Below are positions 43,755 through 52,795 of a stretch of DNA of 64,000 nt, piece after piece; position 1 is the first letter of the stretch, and the number at the start of each line of letters is the position of its first letter. The stretch comes from Chryseobacterium gilvum. Lineage in GTDB: Bacteria > Bacteroidota > Bacteroidia > Flavobacteriales > Weeksellaceae. The stretch is taken from assembly GCF_025628965.1 (NCBI RefSeq), contig NZ_JAOTEN010000002.1, forward strand, positions 434,001 through 498,000, written 5' to 3'. The notes under the pieces are model-generated. The model saw only the letters and a list, made by a program, of their open reading frames with translations. It was not told the DNA's origin and searched no databases. The translations under genes were made by a program, and so were the position numbers.

Positions 43755-45774
43755 CAGAAAACAGATTCTTTTAGTAGGAAATCCCAATGTAGGAAAATCT
43801 ACCGTTTTTAACGCACTCTGCAACAAAAGACAGAAAACCGGCAATTATGCAGGGGTGACTGTTGCAAGCCATTCCGGATTATATACCTATAAAAATGAAG
43901 AGGTCGAAGTAATTGATCTTCCCGGGTCGTACAGTATTTATCCCAGTTCTGAAGATGAAGCGATCTTTTCAAAATTTATTCTGGAAGAGCAGAATCATTT
44001 TGATGGCGTAGTCTATATATTGGAAGCGCTAAGCTTAAAAAGAGGGTTATTGTTATTTCAGCAGATTCAAGATCTTGGTGTACCAATGATTTTGGTGGTT
44101 AATCAGATTGATCAGGCAGAAAGACGAGGAATCAATATTGATATTGAAAAATTCTCCAAAGCACTGAATATTAAGATCATTCAGACCAACGCCAAAGAAC
44201 AGTTAGGCATAGAAACCATCCGCGAAGCAGTACTCAATAATGATTTTGTAAGCATTTCGGAGCCTTCGTTTGAAATCCCGGCAGAGCATAAAGATTTCGT
44301 TCAGAAAGTATATGCACATAAAGGTTTTGATAACCGATATAAAGCCTGGATGAGCATTTCCGTAGGCACCGATGTAAAAAAGATCAGTGAAGCAAGCGAT
44401 CTCATTCATGATCCCGATTCTAAAAGCTGGGTTCCCAAAAGACTTCAGGTTCAGGAAACGGTAAGGAGATATCAGAATGTAGACAAAATTTTATCAGATG
44501 TAATTTCAAAAAAAGCGCAGTTTAAAGAGTTGCTTACAGAAAAACTGGATAAGGTTTTGGTGCACAAATTCTGGGGATATATTGTTTTTATGATCATTTT
44601 GCTGACCATTTTTCAGTCAGTATTTTTTATAGCAGAATATCCTATGAACTGGATCGACAGTTTCTTTTCTTGGCTCTCTGTTTTCAGTAAGGAACACCTT
44701 CCCGAAGGACCGGTAAATTCTCTGATTTCAAATGGAATTATTCCCGGATTGGGAGGAATTATCATCTTTGCTCCACAAATAGGAATTTTACTGTACTTTC
44801 TGTATTTATTGGAAGATTCAGGATACATGGCGAGAGTTATTTTCCTGATGGACAGGTTTTTGCGGCCCTTCGGGCTCAATGGGAAAAGCATTGTCCCGTT
44901 GGTTTCCGGAACCGCATGCGCGATTCCTGCGGTGATTTCCACAAGAAATATTGAAAATCTAAAAGAACGCCTGCTCACGATTTTGGTCACCCCATTTATG
45001 ACATGTTCCGCAAGGCTTCCGGTATACAGTATTATTATAGGACTGATTATTTCAGATAAAACAATATTCGGCGTTCAGTATAAAGCACTGGTGCTATTGG
45101 GAATGTATCTTTTAGGATTTGTAGTCGCGCTATTATCGGCTGCTGTGCTTAAAAAATTTATTAAAAATCAGGGAAAAACGTACCTTGTAATGGATTTGCC
45201 TACCTACAAAAAACCACTTTTCTTATATGATCTGAAAATGGTGTTGGGAAAAGTCTGGGAATTTATCACAGGTGCCGGAAAAATCATATTCATCGTAAGT
45301 ATTATTATTTGGTTTTTGAGCTATTTCGGGCCAAAACAAAAATCAGATGAAATGGTGGCTACCGATGTTAAGCTTGAGCAGTCTTATCTTGCAAAAATGG
45401 GAAAAGGAATTGAACCGGTTATTGCTCCGCTTGGATATGACTGGAAGATGGGAGTGGGGATTCTGACAAGTTTTGTAGCAAGAGAGGTTTTTGTAGGAAC
45501 CATGTCTACCTTATACAGCTTGGATGATGATGCTCCGGAAGGAAAGGTAATCGATAAAATGAGACACGATGTGAAACCGAATGGCGAAAAAGTCTTCAAT
45601 TTTGCAACAGGCGTGTCGATACTTTTATTCTACGCATTTGCCATGCAGTGTGTTTCTACACTTGCCGTTGTTTACAGGGAAACCAAAAGCTGGAGATGGA
45701 CCGGCTTTCAGGTGGTCATGATGACAGGGCTGGCTTATTTTGTGTCAATGATCGTATACCAAATTTTAAAATAA
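43741..45774 (+). CDS. feoB: Ferrous iron transport protein B
   Basis: Inner-membrane Fe(II) transporter of 677 residues. The N-terminal G domain has GNPNVGKST at 13-21, DLPGSYSIYPSSEDE (G3) and VNQIDQAERRG (G4), then a helical linker. The Gate domains follow, with LEDSGYMARVIFLMDRFLRPFGLNGKSIVPLVSGTACAIPA and a second Gate with FVAREVFVGTMSTLY. Length fits the family. Middle gene of the operon; the next small gene starts 1 bp after the stop. Confidence 0.96.
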   Translation: MQQNNRKQILLVGNPNVGKSTVFNALCNKRQKTGNYAGVTVASHSGLYTYKNEEVEVIDLPGSYSIYPSSEDEAIFSKFILEEQNHFDGVVYILEALSLKRGLLLFQQIQDLGVPMILVVNQIDQAERRGINIDIEKFSKALNIKIIQTNAKEQLGIETIREAVLNNDFVSISEPSFEIPAEHKDFVQKVYAHKGFDNRYKAWMSISVGTDVKKISEASDLIHDPDSKSWVPKRLQVQETVRRYQNVDKILSDVISKKAQFKELLTEKLDKVLVHKFWGYIVFMIILLTIFQSVFFIAEYPMNWIDSFFSWLSVFSKEHLPEGPVNSLISNGIIPGLGGIIIFAPQIGILLYFLYLLEDSGYMARVIFLMDRFLRPFGLNGKSIVPLVSGTACAIPAVISTRNIENLKERLLTILVTPFMTCSARLPVYSIIIGLIISDKTIFGVQYKALVLLGMYLLGFVVALLSAAVLKKFIKNQGKTYLVMDLPTYKKPLFLYDLKMVLGKVWEFITGAGKIIFIVSIIIWFLSYFGPKQKSDEMVATDVKLEQSYLAKMGKGIEPVIAPLGYDWKMGVGILTSFVAREVFVGTMSTLYSLDDDAPEGKVIDKMRHDVKPNGEKVFNFATGVSILLFYAFAMQCVSTLAVVYRETKSWRWTGFQVVMMTGLAYFVSMIVYQILK

Positions 45775-45775
45775 C

Positions 45776-45928
45776 ATGAACACATCATTAATTTTTCAGT
45801 ATATCATTATTTTGCTTTCAGTAACTTTTGCCTGCTATTCTTTATACAGAATCATCAGAAAGAACTTTGCGCCGAAAAAATTTGACCACAAAAAGCCGGG
45901 TTGCGATAAGGATTGCGGATGTTCATAA
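45776..45928 (+). CDS. FeoB-associated Cys-rich membrane protein
   Basis: A 50-residue protein: one transmembrane helix (about 5-24, IFQYIIILLSVTFACYSLY), a basic stop-transfer segment (RIIRKNFAPKKF), and a Cys-rich tail PGCDKDCGCS with three Cys. This layout matches the small Cys-rich proteins commonly found directly after feoB, which have been compared to FeoC but whose role is not proved. It starts 1 bp after the feoB stop. Confidence 0.85.
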   Translation: MNTSLIFQYIIILLSVTFACYSLYRIIRKNFAPKKFDHKKPGCDKDCGCS

Positions 45929-46005
45929 CTTTCTGAGGCAGTTCGTCAAATAATATATAATTTTGCTGAATTAAATTGATTAGTAAACATTAAAAACATA
46001 ATTGG

Positions 46006-47388
46006 ATGTCATTAATAAAAAGTATCTCCGGAATCAGAGGAACCATCGGTGGAAAAGTAAATGATAACCTTACGCCGCTTGATGTCGTAAAATTTGCTTC
46101 CGCGTTCGGAACATGGCTTCAGAATCAAAAAAATAAAAAAGACTTAACCTTAATTATCGGCCGTGATGCAAGAATTTCCGGTTCAATGGTGAATTCTTTA
46201 GTTACCGCAACTTTACAGGGATTAGGAATTCATGTAGTGGATTTGGGGCTTTCTACAACACCTACTGTAGAAATCATGGTTCCTGAACTGAATGCAGACG
46301 GAGGAATTATTTTGACCGCTTCCCATAATCCAAAACAATGGAATGCATTAAAGCTATTGAATGAAAAAGGAGAGTTCATTAACGGAGAAAATGGCGCCGA
46401 AGTTCTGGCTTTAGCAGAGAATGAAGACTTCGACTATGCAGAAGTAGATGATCTGGGAAAATATGAAACGAGAGACGATGCTTTCGATATCCATATCCAA
46501 AAGATTCTTGATTTGCCGATGGTCGATGCTGAAGCGATTAAAGCAAAAAAATATAAAATTGTTCTGGATGCTGTAAATTCTACAGGAGGAATTGCAATTC
46601 CTCTGCTTTTAGAAAAATTAGGCTGCGAAACCATAAAGCTTTATTGTGAACCAAACGGACAATTCCCGCACAATCCGGAACCTTTAAAAGAACATTTGGG
46701 AGATATTTGCGAATTGGTCATCAAAGAAAAAGCAGATTTTGGCGTTGTGGTAGATCCCGATGTTGACCGATTGGCCTTGGTAGACGAAAACGGAGAAATG
46801 TTCGGCGAAGAATATACTTTGGTAGCCGTCGCCGATTATTTGCTGAAAAATAAAAACGGAGTGGCCATTTCAAACCTTTCCTCAAGCCGGGCTTTAAGAG
46901 ACGTTGCAAAGACGCACAACTCAGAATATTTTGCCAGTGCAGTAGGAGAAGTGAATGTGGTCAATCTAATGAAAGAAAAAAACGCCGTGATCGGGGGTGA
47001 AGGAAACGGAGGCATTATTTATCCTGATTTACATTACGGAAGAGATTCTCTGGTAGGCGTCGCGTTATTTCTGACTCATTTGGCAAAAGAAAACAAAACG
47101 GTTTCAGAATTAAGAGCCGGTTATCCAGGTTATTTTATGGGGAAGAAAAAAATTGAATTAACCCCTGAAATTAATGTGGATGATCTTTTAACTAAAATGG
47201 AAAAAGAATATCAAAATGAAGAGGTTTCTACTGTAGACGGTGTAAAAATAGATTTTGAAAACAATTGGGTTCATCTTCGGAAATCGAATACCGAACCGAT
47301 TATCAGAATCTATACAGAAGCAAAATCTCAGGAAGAAGCCGATAAACTGGGTGATGATATGATCGCTAAAATCAAAAGTTTTATTTAA
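46006..47388 (+). CDS. glmM: Phosphoglucosamine mutase
   Basis: Alpha-D-phosphohexomutase of 460 residues converting glucosamine 6-phosphate to the 1-phosphate for UDP-GlcNAc synthesis. Phosphoserine at about 106 in ILTASHNPKQWNALK, metal loop DPDVDRLALVDENG, sugar loop GEGNGGIIYPDLHYGRD, and the phosphate-binding loop RKSNTEPIIRIYTEA. Other phosphohexomutase specificities cannot be excluded, but this form is the usual Bacteroidota GlmM. Confidence 0.88.
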   Translation: MSLIKSISGIRGTIGGKVNDNLTPLDVVKFASAFGTWLQNQKNKKDLTLIIGRDARISGSMVNSLVTATLQGLGIHVVDLGLSTTPTVEIMVPELNADGGIILTASHNPKQWNALKLLNEKGEFINGENGAEVLALAENEDFDYAEVDDLGKYETRDDAFDIHIQKILDLPMVDAEAIKAKKYKIVLDAVNSTGGIAIPLLLEKLGCETIKLYCEPNGQFPHNPEPLKEHLGDICELVIKEKADFGVVVDPDVDRLALVDENGEMFGEEYTLVAVADYLLKNKNGVAISNLSSSRALRDVAKTHNSEYFASAVGEVNVVNLMKEKNAVIGGEGNGGIIYPDLHYGRDSLVGVALFLTHLAKENKTVSELRAGYPGYFMGKKKIELTPEINVDDLLTKMEKEYQNEEVSTVDGVKIDFENNWVHLRKSNTEPIIRIYTEAKSQEEADKLGDDMIAKIKSFI

Positions 47389-47503
47389 AGCGGAATATCA
47401 TTATTCTAAAAAAATTATTTATTAACTTTATAGTAAGAAGATTTTCAGAACCGAGTATTTGTACATCTCATATCTCAAGTCTTAAATCTTAAACTCATTT
47501 ATA

Positions 47504-48886
47504 TTGGAAGAATATTTTGGAAATGAACTCGTAAAAAAGTTCGAGGAAATGATGGAAAACAATGATCAGTTCTACTTTGATACAGAAGAGTTAGAAGATA
47601 TTATTGTTTATTATCTGGAGTTGGGAGATTTTAATTACGCAGATATTGCGGTGAATTACGGGCTCAAACTTCATCCCAATTCTTTGGATATCAAGATCAA
47701 AAAACTTGAGGTTCTCTTAGAATGGGAAGATTATAATACAGCGAAAGAGCTTATCGATGAATTAAAAGGTTCTTCTATGGAGAATACAGACTTTTTGGTT
47801 TGCTACGCAAAGTATTATTCGAATCTGGGAAATCCCAAAAAAGCGATTGACATCTGCAAAAAGGCATTAGAACTAAACGAGGAAGAAAATTTCCTCAACA
47901 ATTTTATTGCAGATGAATACGTAAACTTAGGAGATCCTTTTAACGCTCTTAAATATTATCAGCAGGCATTGAAAGAAGATCCATCGGATGAATATTCTTT
48001 GGAAAACACCATGATCTGCTTCAGCGAATTAAATAAGAACGAAGAAGCGATTGCTTTTCTGAATGAATATCTGGATGATTTCCCATATTCAGAAATTGCA
48101 TGGAGCGAGTATGGACAGTATTATTTCAACAGAAAAAATTACGAAGAAGCCATTCGCGGTTTTGATTTTATGCTGGCTATCAATTCCAGCTCTGTTGGGG
48201 TTTACGCAAGCAAAGCAGCGTGTTATGAAGCTTTAAACCAGTATAAAAAAGCCATTGAGGTATACGAAGAAATGCTGGAACTGGAATACACAAAAGCATT
48301 TACTTTTTATAAAATAGGACTGTGTTACAAAGCATTGAAACAACCTATCGTAGCATTAAATTATTTTCAGAAATCATTAAGAGAAGACCCTCAGTTTTAT
48401 CTTGCGATGATGGAGCAGTCTTACCTTTACGAGGAAATGGGCGGGATGCCGGAAGCTTTACACTTCGCAAAAGAAGCGACTTTACTGAATGACAGCAACC
48501 TGGATTACCAGAAAAGACTCGCATTTTTATTTATCGATTCAGGAAAGTTTGAAGAAAGCCTTTCCTGTCTGAAAAAGCTGGTAGATGCAGAACCTTCGAG
48601 ATTTTACAACTGGTACGCGTATTCTGAAGTTCTGATGTTGGTAGGAGAGTATGAAGAGGCTGTAACGGTTTTGAACCTGGCTTTGGAATATCACCATGAC
48701 CGTGCAGAATTATATTATCAGCTGAGTAATTGTTATTTCAATCTCAGAATGCATGACAAAGGAAGCGAAACACTGGAAAAAGCATTACGTATTGATCCTT
48801 CTCTGATTCCGGATATGCAGAAAAAGTATCCCTACATCAAAGATGAGGTAAAAAAAGTAAAGGCTAAAGTGAAGAAGAAAAATTAA
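47504..48886 (+). CDS. Tetratricopeptide repeat protein
   Basis: The 460 residues form a nearly continuous array of TPR units, for example DFLVCYAKYYSNLGNPKKAIDICKKALELN and GVYASKAACYEALNQYKKAIEVYEEMLELE, ending in a Lys-rich tail (KVKAKVKKKN). No signal peptide is seen, so it is probably cytosolic and acts as a protein-interaction scaffold. It starts at a TTG codon (47504); no upstream alternative is better. Partner unknown. Confidence 0.82.
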   Translation: MEEYFGNELVKKFEEMMENNDQFYFDTEELEDIIVYYLELGDFNYADIAVNYGLKLHPNSLDIKIKKLEVLLEWEDYNTAKELIDELKGSSMENTDFLVCYAKYYSNLGNPKKAIDICKKALELNEEENFLNNFIADEYVNLGDPFNALKYYQQALKEDPSDEYSLENTMICFSELNKNEEAIAFLNEYLDDFPYSEIAWSEYGQYYFNRKNYEEAIRGFDFMLAINSSSVGVYASKAACYEALNQYKKAIEVYEEMLELEYTKAFTFYKIGLCYKALKQPIVALNYFQKSLREDPQFYLAMMEQSYLYEEMGGMPEALHFAKEATLLNDSNLDYQKRLAFLFIDSGKFEESLSCLKKLVDAEPSRFYNWYAYSEVLMLVGEYEEAVTVLNLALEYHHDRAELYYQLSNCYFNLRMHDKGSETLEKALRIDPSLIPDMQKKYPYIKDEVKKVKAKVKKKN

Positions 48887-48940
48887 CTGTATGAACCCTT
48901 TGTAAACTTTTTACTAAAAAATACATTACATGAATAAAAT

Positions 48941-48962
48941 AATCCTGCAGCAATGCGGGATT
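48941..48962. terminator. Terminator between the TPR and EamA genes
   Basis: Stem AATCCTGC/GCGGGATT (one G-T pair) with a 6-base loop, followed by TTATTTTTT; convergent genes on both sides. Confidence 0.8.
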
Positions 48963-49852
48963 TATTTTTTCACGACGGCCACAGCTTTGGTTCTTAAAAA
49001 GATCAAGCCTGCAAGAATAATTACTGCACCTATAAATTGCAGAACAGTCAGTTTTTCCCCGTCTATAATTCCCCAGATGATTGCGACAATCGGCATTAGT
49101 AGTGTAACAGTAGAAGCAAATAGCGGTGTTGAAACTTTCAGCAGCCGATAATTCATCATCATGGCCAAACCGGTTCCGAAAACAGAAAGCAGGCTCACAA
49201 ACAATAAGCCCATCATATTTTCTTCTGAAAAGGTAAACCGGGACACAAAACCGGTTGAGATTAAAGCAAACAAAGAAGGCAAAAACAAAACGAATGAAAA
49301 TACAAAGGCAGATAAAACCGTTGATGAAACGTCCATCAGTTTAGATTTTACCGTTGTTGTACTGATGGCGTAGCATAATGTTGCCAAAAGAAGCAGTACA
49401 ATAGGAATGACTTTGAATGTTGCATCTTCTCCACCGCCAAAAGCCAGAAGACACACTCCCGTAAAGCTGATTAAAATCCCGGTCATATGCGCTTTGGTGG
49501 TTTGAAATTTCCAGAATAAGGTCCCTACAATAATCACAAAAATAGGCATCATCGAATTGACAATTCCTGCAATGCTGCTGCTGATTTCCGTTTCAGCAAT
49601 AGGAAACAGGAACATTGGAATGAAATTCCCCGTGAGAGCCGCCAAAATAAGCCATTTTAAGTGCTTTTTAGGAAATAACCTGTATTTTGAAACAGCGATG
49701 GGCATTAAAATAATTCCGGCAATCAAAACCCGCAAAGCTCCTACCTGATAAGGCGTAAAATGATCCAGCGATTTTTTGATTAAAATAAATGATGATCCCC
49801 AAATGATGCTGAGAACAATCAGAAGAATCCATTTTTCTTTATCTGCGTTCAT
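48962..49852 (-). CDS. EamA family (drug/metabolite) transporter
   Basis: Inner-membrane protein of 296 residues with about ten hydrophobic helices in two EamA repeats (about 7-135 and 150-290). IIWGSSFILIKKSLDHFTPYQVGALR is the typical first helix. The C-terminus is basic (KKTKAVAVVKK-like: FLRTKAVAVVKK). Substrate cannot be inferred. It overlaps the end of aat by 14 bp, so the two are co-transcribed. Confidence 0.87.
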   Translation of the reverse strand: MNADKEKWILLIVLSIIWGSSFILIKKSLDHFTPYQVGALRVLIAGIILMPIAVSKYRLFPKKHLKWLILAALTGNFIPMFLFPIAETEISSSIAGIVNSMMPIFVIIVGTLFWKFQTTKAHMTGILISFTGVCLLAFGGGEDATFKVIPIVLLLLATLCYAISTTTVKSKLMDVSSTVLSAFVFSFVLFLPSLFALISTGFVSRFTFSEENMMGLLFVSLLSVFGTGLAMMMNYRLLKVSTPLFASTVTLLMPIVAIIWGIIDGEKLTVLQFIGAVIILAGLIFLRTKAVAVVKK

Positions 49853-50492
49853 TGTTTTTATATAAAATTTTTAAAAAATCTTTTTTAGGAATTGACCTTG
49901 CTCCCAAACTTTCCAGATGCGGCGTGTGAGACTGACAGTCTATCAGATCAAGGGTATCCCGGTATGTTTGTACAAAATGAATAAAACCCGCTTTTGATGC
50001 ATTGCTCACTTTGGCAAACATACTCTCCCCACAGAAAACGTTTCCGATCTGCAGCCCGTAAAAGCCACCTACCAATTCATTATTTTGCCATACTTCAACG
50101 CTTCTAGCAAGACCGTATTCATGAAGTTTGATAAAAGAGTGCATCAATTCGTCGGAAAGCCAGGTTCCGTTCTGATCTTTTCGGGTAATTTGCTGACAGT
50201 TGGCAATAACTTCCCTGAAGTTTTGATTTTCGGTAAATGTGAAAATATTATGATGCAGTATTTTCTTCATTGATTTGGATATCTTCAGCTCATCAGGAAA
50301 TAAGACAAATCGGGGATCGGGGCACCACCAGAGAATTTCTTCATCAGGATTATACCAAGGGAAAATACCCAGCTGATACGCAAACCAGATTCTTTCTAAA
50401 GAAAGGTCACCCCCGAATGCGATAATTCCTTCGTGCCCGTCATAGATTTCAGGATCCGGAAACGATATTTCATTTTTATCTAATCGTACCAT
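49839..50492 (-). CDS. aat: Leucyl/phenylalanyl-tRNA-protein transferase
   Basis: N-end rule enzyme of 217 residues adding Leu or Phe to proteins with N-terminal Arg or Lys, marking them for ClpS/ClpAP. Signature blocks: GIIAFGGDLSLERIWFAYQLGIFPWY, LWWCPDPRFVLFPDELKISKSMKK, VEVWQNNELVGGFYGLQIGNVFCGESMF, and LIDCQSHTPHLESLGARSIPKKDF. Length is normal. Confidence 0.95.
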   Translation of the reverse strand: MVRLDKNEISFPDPEIYDGHEGIIAFGGDLSLERIWFAYQLGIFPWYNPDEEILWWCPDPRFVLFPDELKISKSMKKILHHNIFTFTENQNFREVIANCQQITRKDQNGTWLSDELMHSFIKLHEYGLARSVEVWQNNELVGGFYGLQIGNVFCGESMFAKVSNASKAGFIHFVQTYRDTLDLIDCQSHTPHLESLGARSIPKKDFLKILYKNNERR

Positions 50493-50550
50493 GGTATGAA
50501 AAAAATCCCACTTGTGAAAGCAGGATTATGATTTGATTGATATTCTCTGA

Positions 50551-50928
50551 TTAAAAAGGTAAATCATCATCTTCGTCACCAGCGAAAGGGTTTTCGTTGG
50601 AAACCGGAGCAGCAGATTGCTGTGATGAAGCCTGTGTAGGTTCATTACCGTTATCCATCACTTTTTCGATTCTCCATCCTGTGATAGAGTTGAAATATTT
50701 TGTTTCTCCTTGTGGGGAAACCCATTCTCTTCCTCTGATGTTGATGCCTACTTTTACATTTTCTCCTTCAGATATCGTATCTAATAAATTTATTTTATCT
50801 GATAAAAACTCGATGTTAATCGGTTGAGGATATTGTTCCTGAGTTAAAATAACCATTTCTCTCTTTTGAAAGCCGCTTGCAAAGGTTTGAGTCTCAGAGA
50901 TTTTCTTTACCGTTCCTTGTAATTCCAT
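50551..50928 (-). CDS. DUF3127 domain protein (OB-fold-like)
   Basis: The start is placed at ATG 50928, giving 125 residues beginning MELQGTVKKISETQTFASGFQKREMV, the usual start of DUF3127. The frame stays open through the tRNA genes, but that extension is non-coding. The body is beta-rich and SSB-like, followed by a Gln/Ser/Pro linker and an acidic tail NPFAGDEDDDLPF. That tail looks like the SSB C-terminal peptide that recruits partners, suggesting a nucleic-acid-binding role; this is inference. Confidence 0.82.
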   Translation of the reverse strand: MELQGTVKKISETQTFASGFQKREMVILTQEQYPQPINIEFLSDKINLLDTISEGENVKVGINIRGREWVSPQGETKYFNSITGWRIEKVMDNGNEPTQASSQQSAAPVSNENPFAGDEDDDLPF

Positions 50929-51026
50929 ATCGTAAATATTAACTTTGTAAAAGTAGTAAATTGAATTGTAATAACCGCTTTCCAACAGAAATTTTGTAAA
51001 AAAAATAACTTTTTTGCGGCAAATCC

Positions 51027-51056
51027 TTGCAAATACAAATAATTGCCCTATATTTG
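51027..51056 (+). promoter_or_regulatory. Promoter of the tRNA cluster
   Basis: -33 TTG at 51027-51029, a 19-bp spacer and -7 TATATTTG at 51049-51056, an ideal Bacteroidota promoter, 44 bp before the first tRNA. Confidence 0.75.
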
Positions 51057-51100
51057 CACTCACAAAAACGAAGAAGTTCTTTAAAAAGCTTAATAGTAAT

Positions 51101-51182
51101 GCGGATGTGGTGTAATTGGTAGCCACGCCAGACTTAGGATCTGGTGCCGTGAGGCGTGGGGGTTCGAGTCCCTTCATCCGCA
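51101..51182 (+). tRNA. tRNA-Leu (anticodon UAG)
   Basis: 82-nt class II tRNA with acceptor GCGGATG/CATCCGC, discriminator A, D-loop TGGTGTAATTGGTAGCC, anticodon loop CTTAGGA (UAG), a variable arm, and T-loop GGTTCGAGTCC. CCA is not encoded. Confidence 0.95.
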
Positions 51183-51190
51183 CAAATTAT

Positions 51191-51266
51191 GCGAAAATAG
51201 CTCAGCTGGTAGAGCACAACCTTGCCAAGGTTGGGGTCGCGGGTTCGAGTCCCGTTTTTCGCTCCA
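51191..51266 (+). tRNA. tRNA-Gly (anticodon GCC)
   Basis: 76-nt tRNA with acceptor GCGAAAA/TTTTCGC, discriminator T and encoded CCA, anticodon loop TTGCCAA (GCC), and T-arm GCGGGTTCGAGTCCCGT. It follows the first tRNA by 8 bp. Confidence 0.95.
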
Positions 51267-51272
51267 CACCAT

Positions 51273-51356
51273 GCCCTGGTGGTGGAACTGGTAGACACGC
51301 AGGACTTAAAATCCTGTGTCCGCAAGGACGTACGGGTTCAAGTCCCGTCTGGGGTA
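51273..51356 (+). tRNA. tRNA-Leu (anticodon UAA)
   Basis: 84-nt class II tRNA with acceptor GCCCTGG/CTGGGGT (G-T pairs), anticodon loop CTTAAAA (UAA), long variable arm TGTCCGCAAGGACGT, and T-arm ACGGGTTCAAGTCCCGT. CCA is not encoded. Confidence 0.94.
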
Positions 51357-51360
51357 CTTT

Positions 51361-51393
51361 AAAAGACTGTTAATCATTGATTAGCAGTCTTTT
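51361..51393 (+). terminator. Terminator of the tRNA cluster
   Basis: Stem AAAAGACTG/CAGTCTTTT continued by TAATC/GATTA with a 3-base loop, followed by a T-run. Confidence 0.88.
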
Positions 51394-51498
51394 TTGTTTT
51401 AAAGGGTCAATATTATTCAATAATGCGTCTTATTTCGCGACATTAAACTTCATTATTATTTATTCATAACAAGTTATTTTTTATAAATCTCAAAAACG

Positions 51499-51511
51499 GG
51501 GGTTTTTCCCC
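51499..51511 (+). promoter_or_regulatory. GGGG-TTTTT-CCCC dyad upstream of the two-component operon
   Basis: GGGGTTTTTCCCC is a perfect 4-bp-arm dyad, framed by AAAAC on the left and TTTTG on the right, touching the -33 element of the promoter below. The place suits an activator. Related sequences occur in the metacaspase promoter region (54296-54338). The response regulator encoded in this operon is the obvious candidate to bind; this is inference. Confidence 0.45.
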
Positions 51512-51542
51512 TTTTGTATGTATCAGGAGTTAACTACTTTTG
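51512..51542 (+). promoter_or_regulatory. Promoter of the two-component operon
   Basis: -33 TTTTG at 51512-51516, an 18-bp spacer, and -7 TACTTTTG at 51535-51542, 25 bp before the first gene. Confidence 0.6.
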
Positions 51543-51567
51543 TTACATAACCTTATAAATCTTACAG

Positions 51568-52131
51568 ATGAAAAATCCTTTATTGTTTAAAAACGGAAAT
51601 TTATTCTTTAGCATCTTTGTTTTAAGTGTAATAGTCATCAGCTTTATCCGCTGTACGCCGCCACCACGTGAAACTCCCATAAATGACAGCTATAAAAAGA
51701 AATTAATCACCCATCAGGAAGCCCAGGTTCTTTTTGATGAATATACGAAGACCAATAACAGGATTCTTACAGCAGCCAGAAACGGACAGCCGGATTCCAG
51801 ATGGTATTCTTTCTCAATTGAAGAATTGGAAGGATATATCAATTATGTGAAAGAAAATGCTAAAAAGCAGAATCTTAAGAACGTAGGAATAAAAATTTAT
51901 TTGGGAAAATATCCCGTAAACCATCCTGCAAATAAAATGGCTAAGCCGGAATATGCAGGCTATCAGACCATTTTTCTCATGCCCACCGCCAAAAAAGAAA
52001 GATCTTCGGACAATAATATGAGAAGCAGAGAAATAACAACGGATGAAAATCAAAAAATAGAAACTATTCAGCCCATGAATATGACAAATTTATCTCCGCC
52101 ACCGAATTCGTATTCAAATGCAATAAACTAA
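51568..52131 (+). CDS. Hypothetical membrane-anchored protein of the two-component operon
   Basis: Not recognised. The 187 residues have one N-terminal hydrophobic segment (about 12-28, FFSIFVLSVIVISFIRC) ending in Cys followed by TPPPRETP, so it is either a lipoprotein or TM-anchored. A mixed domain follows (about 40-150: EEYTKTNNRILTAAR-like, GIKIYLGKYPVNHP), then a Pro/Asn-rich tail. As first gene of a sensor operon with 12-bp spacing to the next, it may be an extracytoplasmic sensing partner; this is from context only. Confidence 0.65.
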   Translation: MKNPLLFKNGNLFFSIFVLSVIVISFIRCTPPPRETPINDSYKKKLITHQEAQVLFDEYTKTNNRILTAARNGQPDSRWYSFSIEELEGYINYVKENAKKQNLKNVGIKIYLGKYPVNHPANKMAKPEYAGYQTIFLMPTAKKERSSDNNMRSREITTDENQKIETIQPMNMTNLSPPPNSYSNAIN

Positions 52132-52143
52132 AATATCATCATC

Positions 52144-52791
52144 ATGACTTGGGACATAGAATTGGGTAAAAAAATATCAATGATCATCTTGGTCATGATG
52201 ATGATTTTAATTGCGGCAAAATATAAAAAAATAGAAAAAGTCAATATGTTTTTTTTCGCGGGTTATATTTTGTTATCCCTCAATGATTTTTTTTTCTATT
52301 TTTATAATCAGCGTACAACTCTGCAGACCGAGAAATTTTATAATATCTGTATCTTAATCGTATTCGCTCTGTACCTGTTGTATTATTATAAATTGCTATA
52401 TATATCTTTACTCAGAAAATTGCAATTGGTGATTTTAACGCTGTTTATAATCAATGTTTTGGGGATGTCATTATTAGAAAAAAGCTTTTTCCAATATCTT
52501 TCATTCAATATTTTTTATGTGAACATCCTTTTGCTGATATTTTCAATTATTTTATTCTTATATCAGACGTTTAACTCGGATAAAATATTTGAGATTAAAA
52601 ATTATCTTGCTTTTTGGATTTCTGTGGGGACACTGATATTTTATGTGGGAATTATTCCCATTTTTTTCTTTAGAAAGACCGTTGAAAATGACATTTACTT
52701 TCTGATTTTATTTTTATTAAATGTAATCAGCAACGGCGTAATTGTTTTTGGACTATTTTGGAACAGACCGGATACAATAAAACAAATCTGA
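52144..52791 (+). CDS. Seven-helix membrane protein, possible sensor module
   Basis: The 215 residues consist almost wholly of about seven hydrophobic segments with short loops, resembling the 7TM module of 7TMR-DISM-type sensors, but without any attached signalling domain. It ends 4 bp before the histidine kinase gene, whose own product has only one TM helix. A split sensor, with the 7TM part as a separate subunit, is a reasonable inference. No catalytic motif is visible. Confidence 0.65.
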   Translation: MTWDIELGKKISMIILVMMMILIAAKYKKIEKVNMFFFAGYILLSLNDFFFYFYNQRTTLQTEKFYNICILIVFALYLLYYYKLLYISLLRKLQLVILTLFIINVLGMSLLEKSFFQYLSFNIFYVNILLLIFSIILFLYQTFNSDKIFEIKNYLAFWISVGTLIFYVGIIPIFFFRKTVENDIYFLILFLLNVISNGVIVFGLFWNRPDTIKQI

Positions 52792-52795
52792 GAGT

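Noticed and set aside
50929-51183. N-terminal 85-codon extension of the DUF3127 frame through the tRNA-Leu gene
   Set aside because: It reads antisense through a tRNA and its promoter; the family starts at the ATG 50928.
51101-51356. tRNA cluster as an integration site for a mobile element
   Set aside because: No integrase, no repeated tRNA 3' end downstream, and ordinary genes on both sides.
51664-51673. CACGTGAAAC in the gene at 51568 as parS
   Set aside because: The left arm does not match; it is coding sequence.
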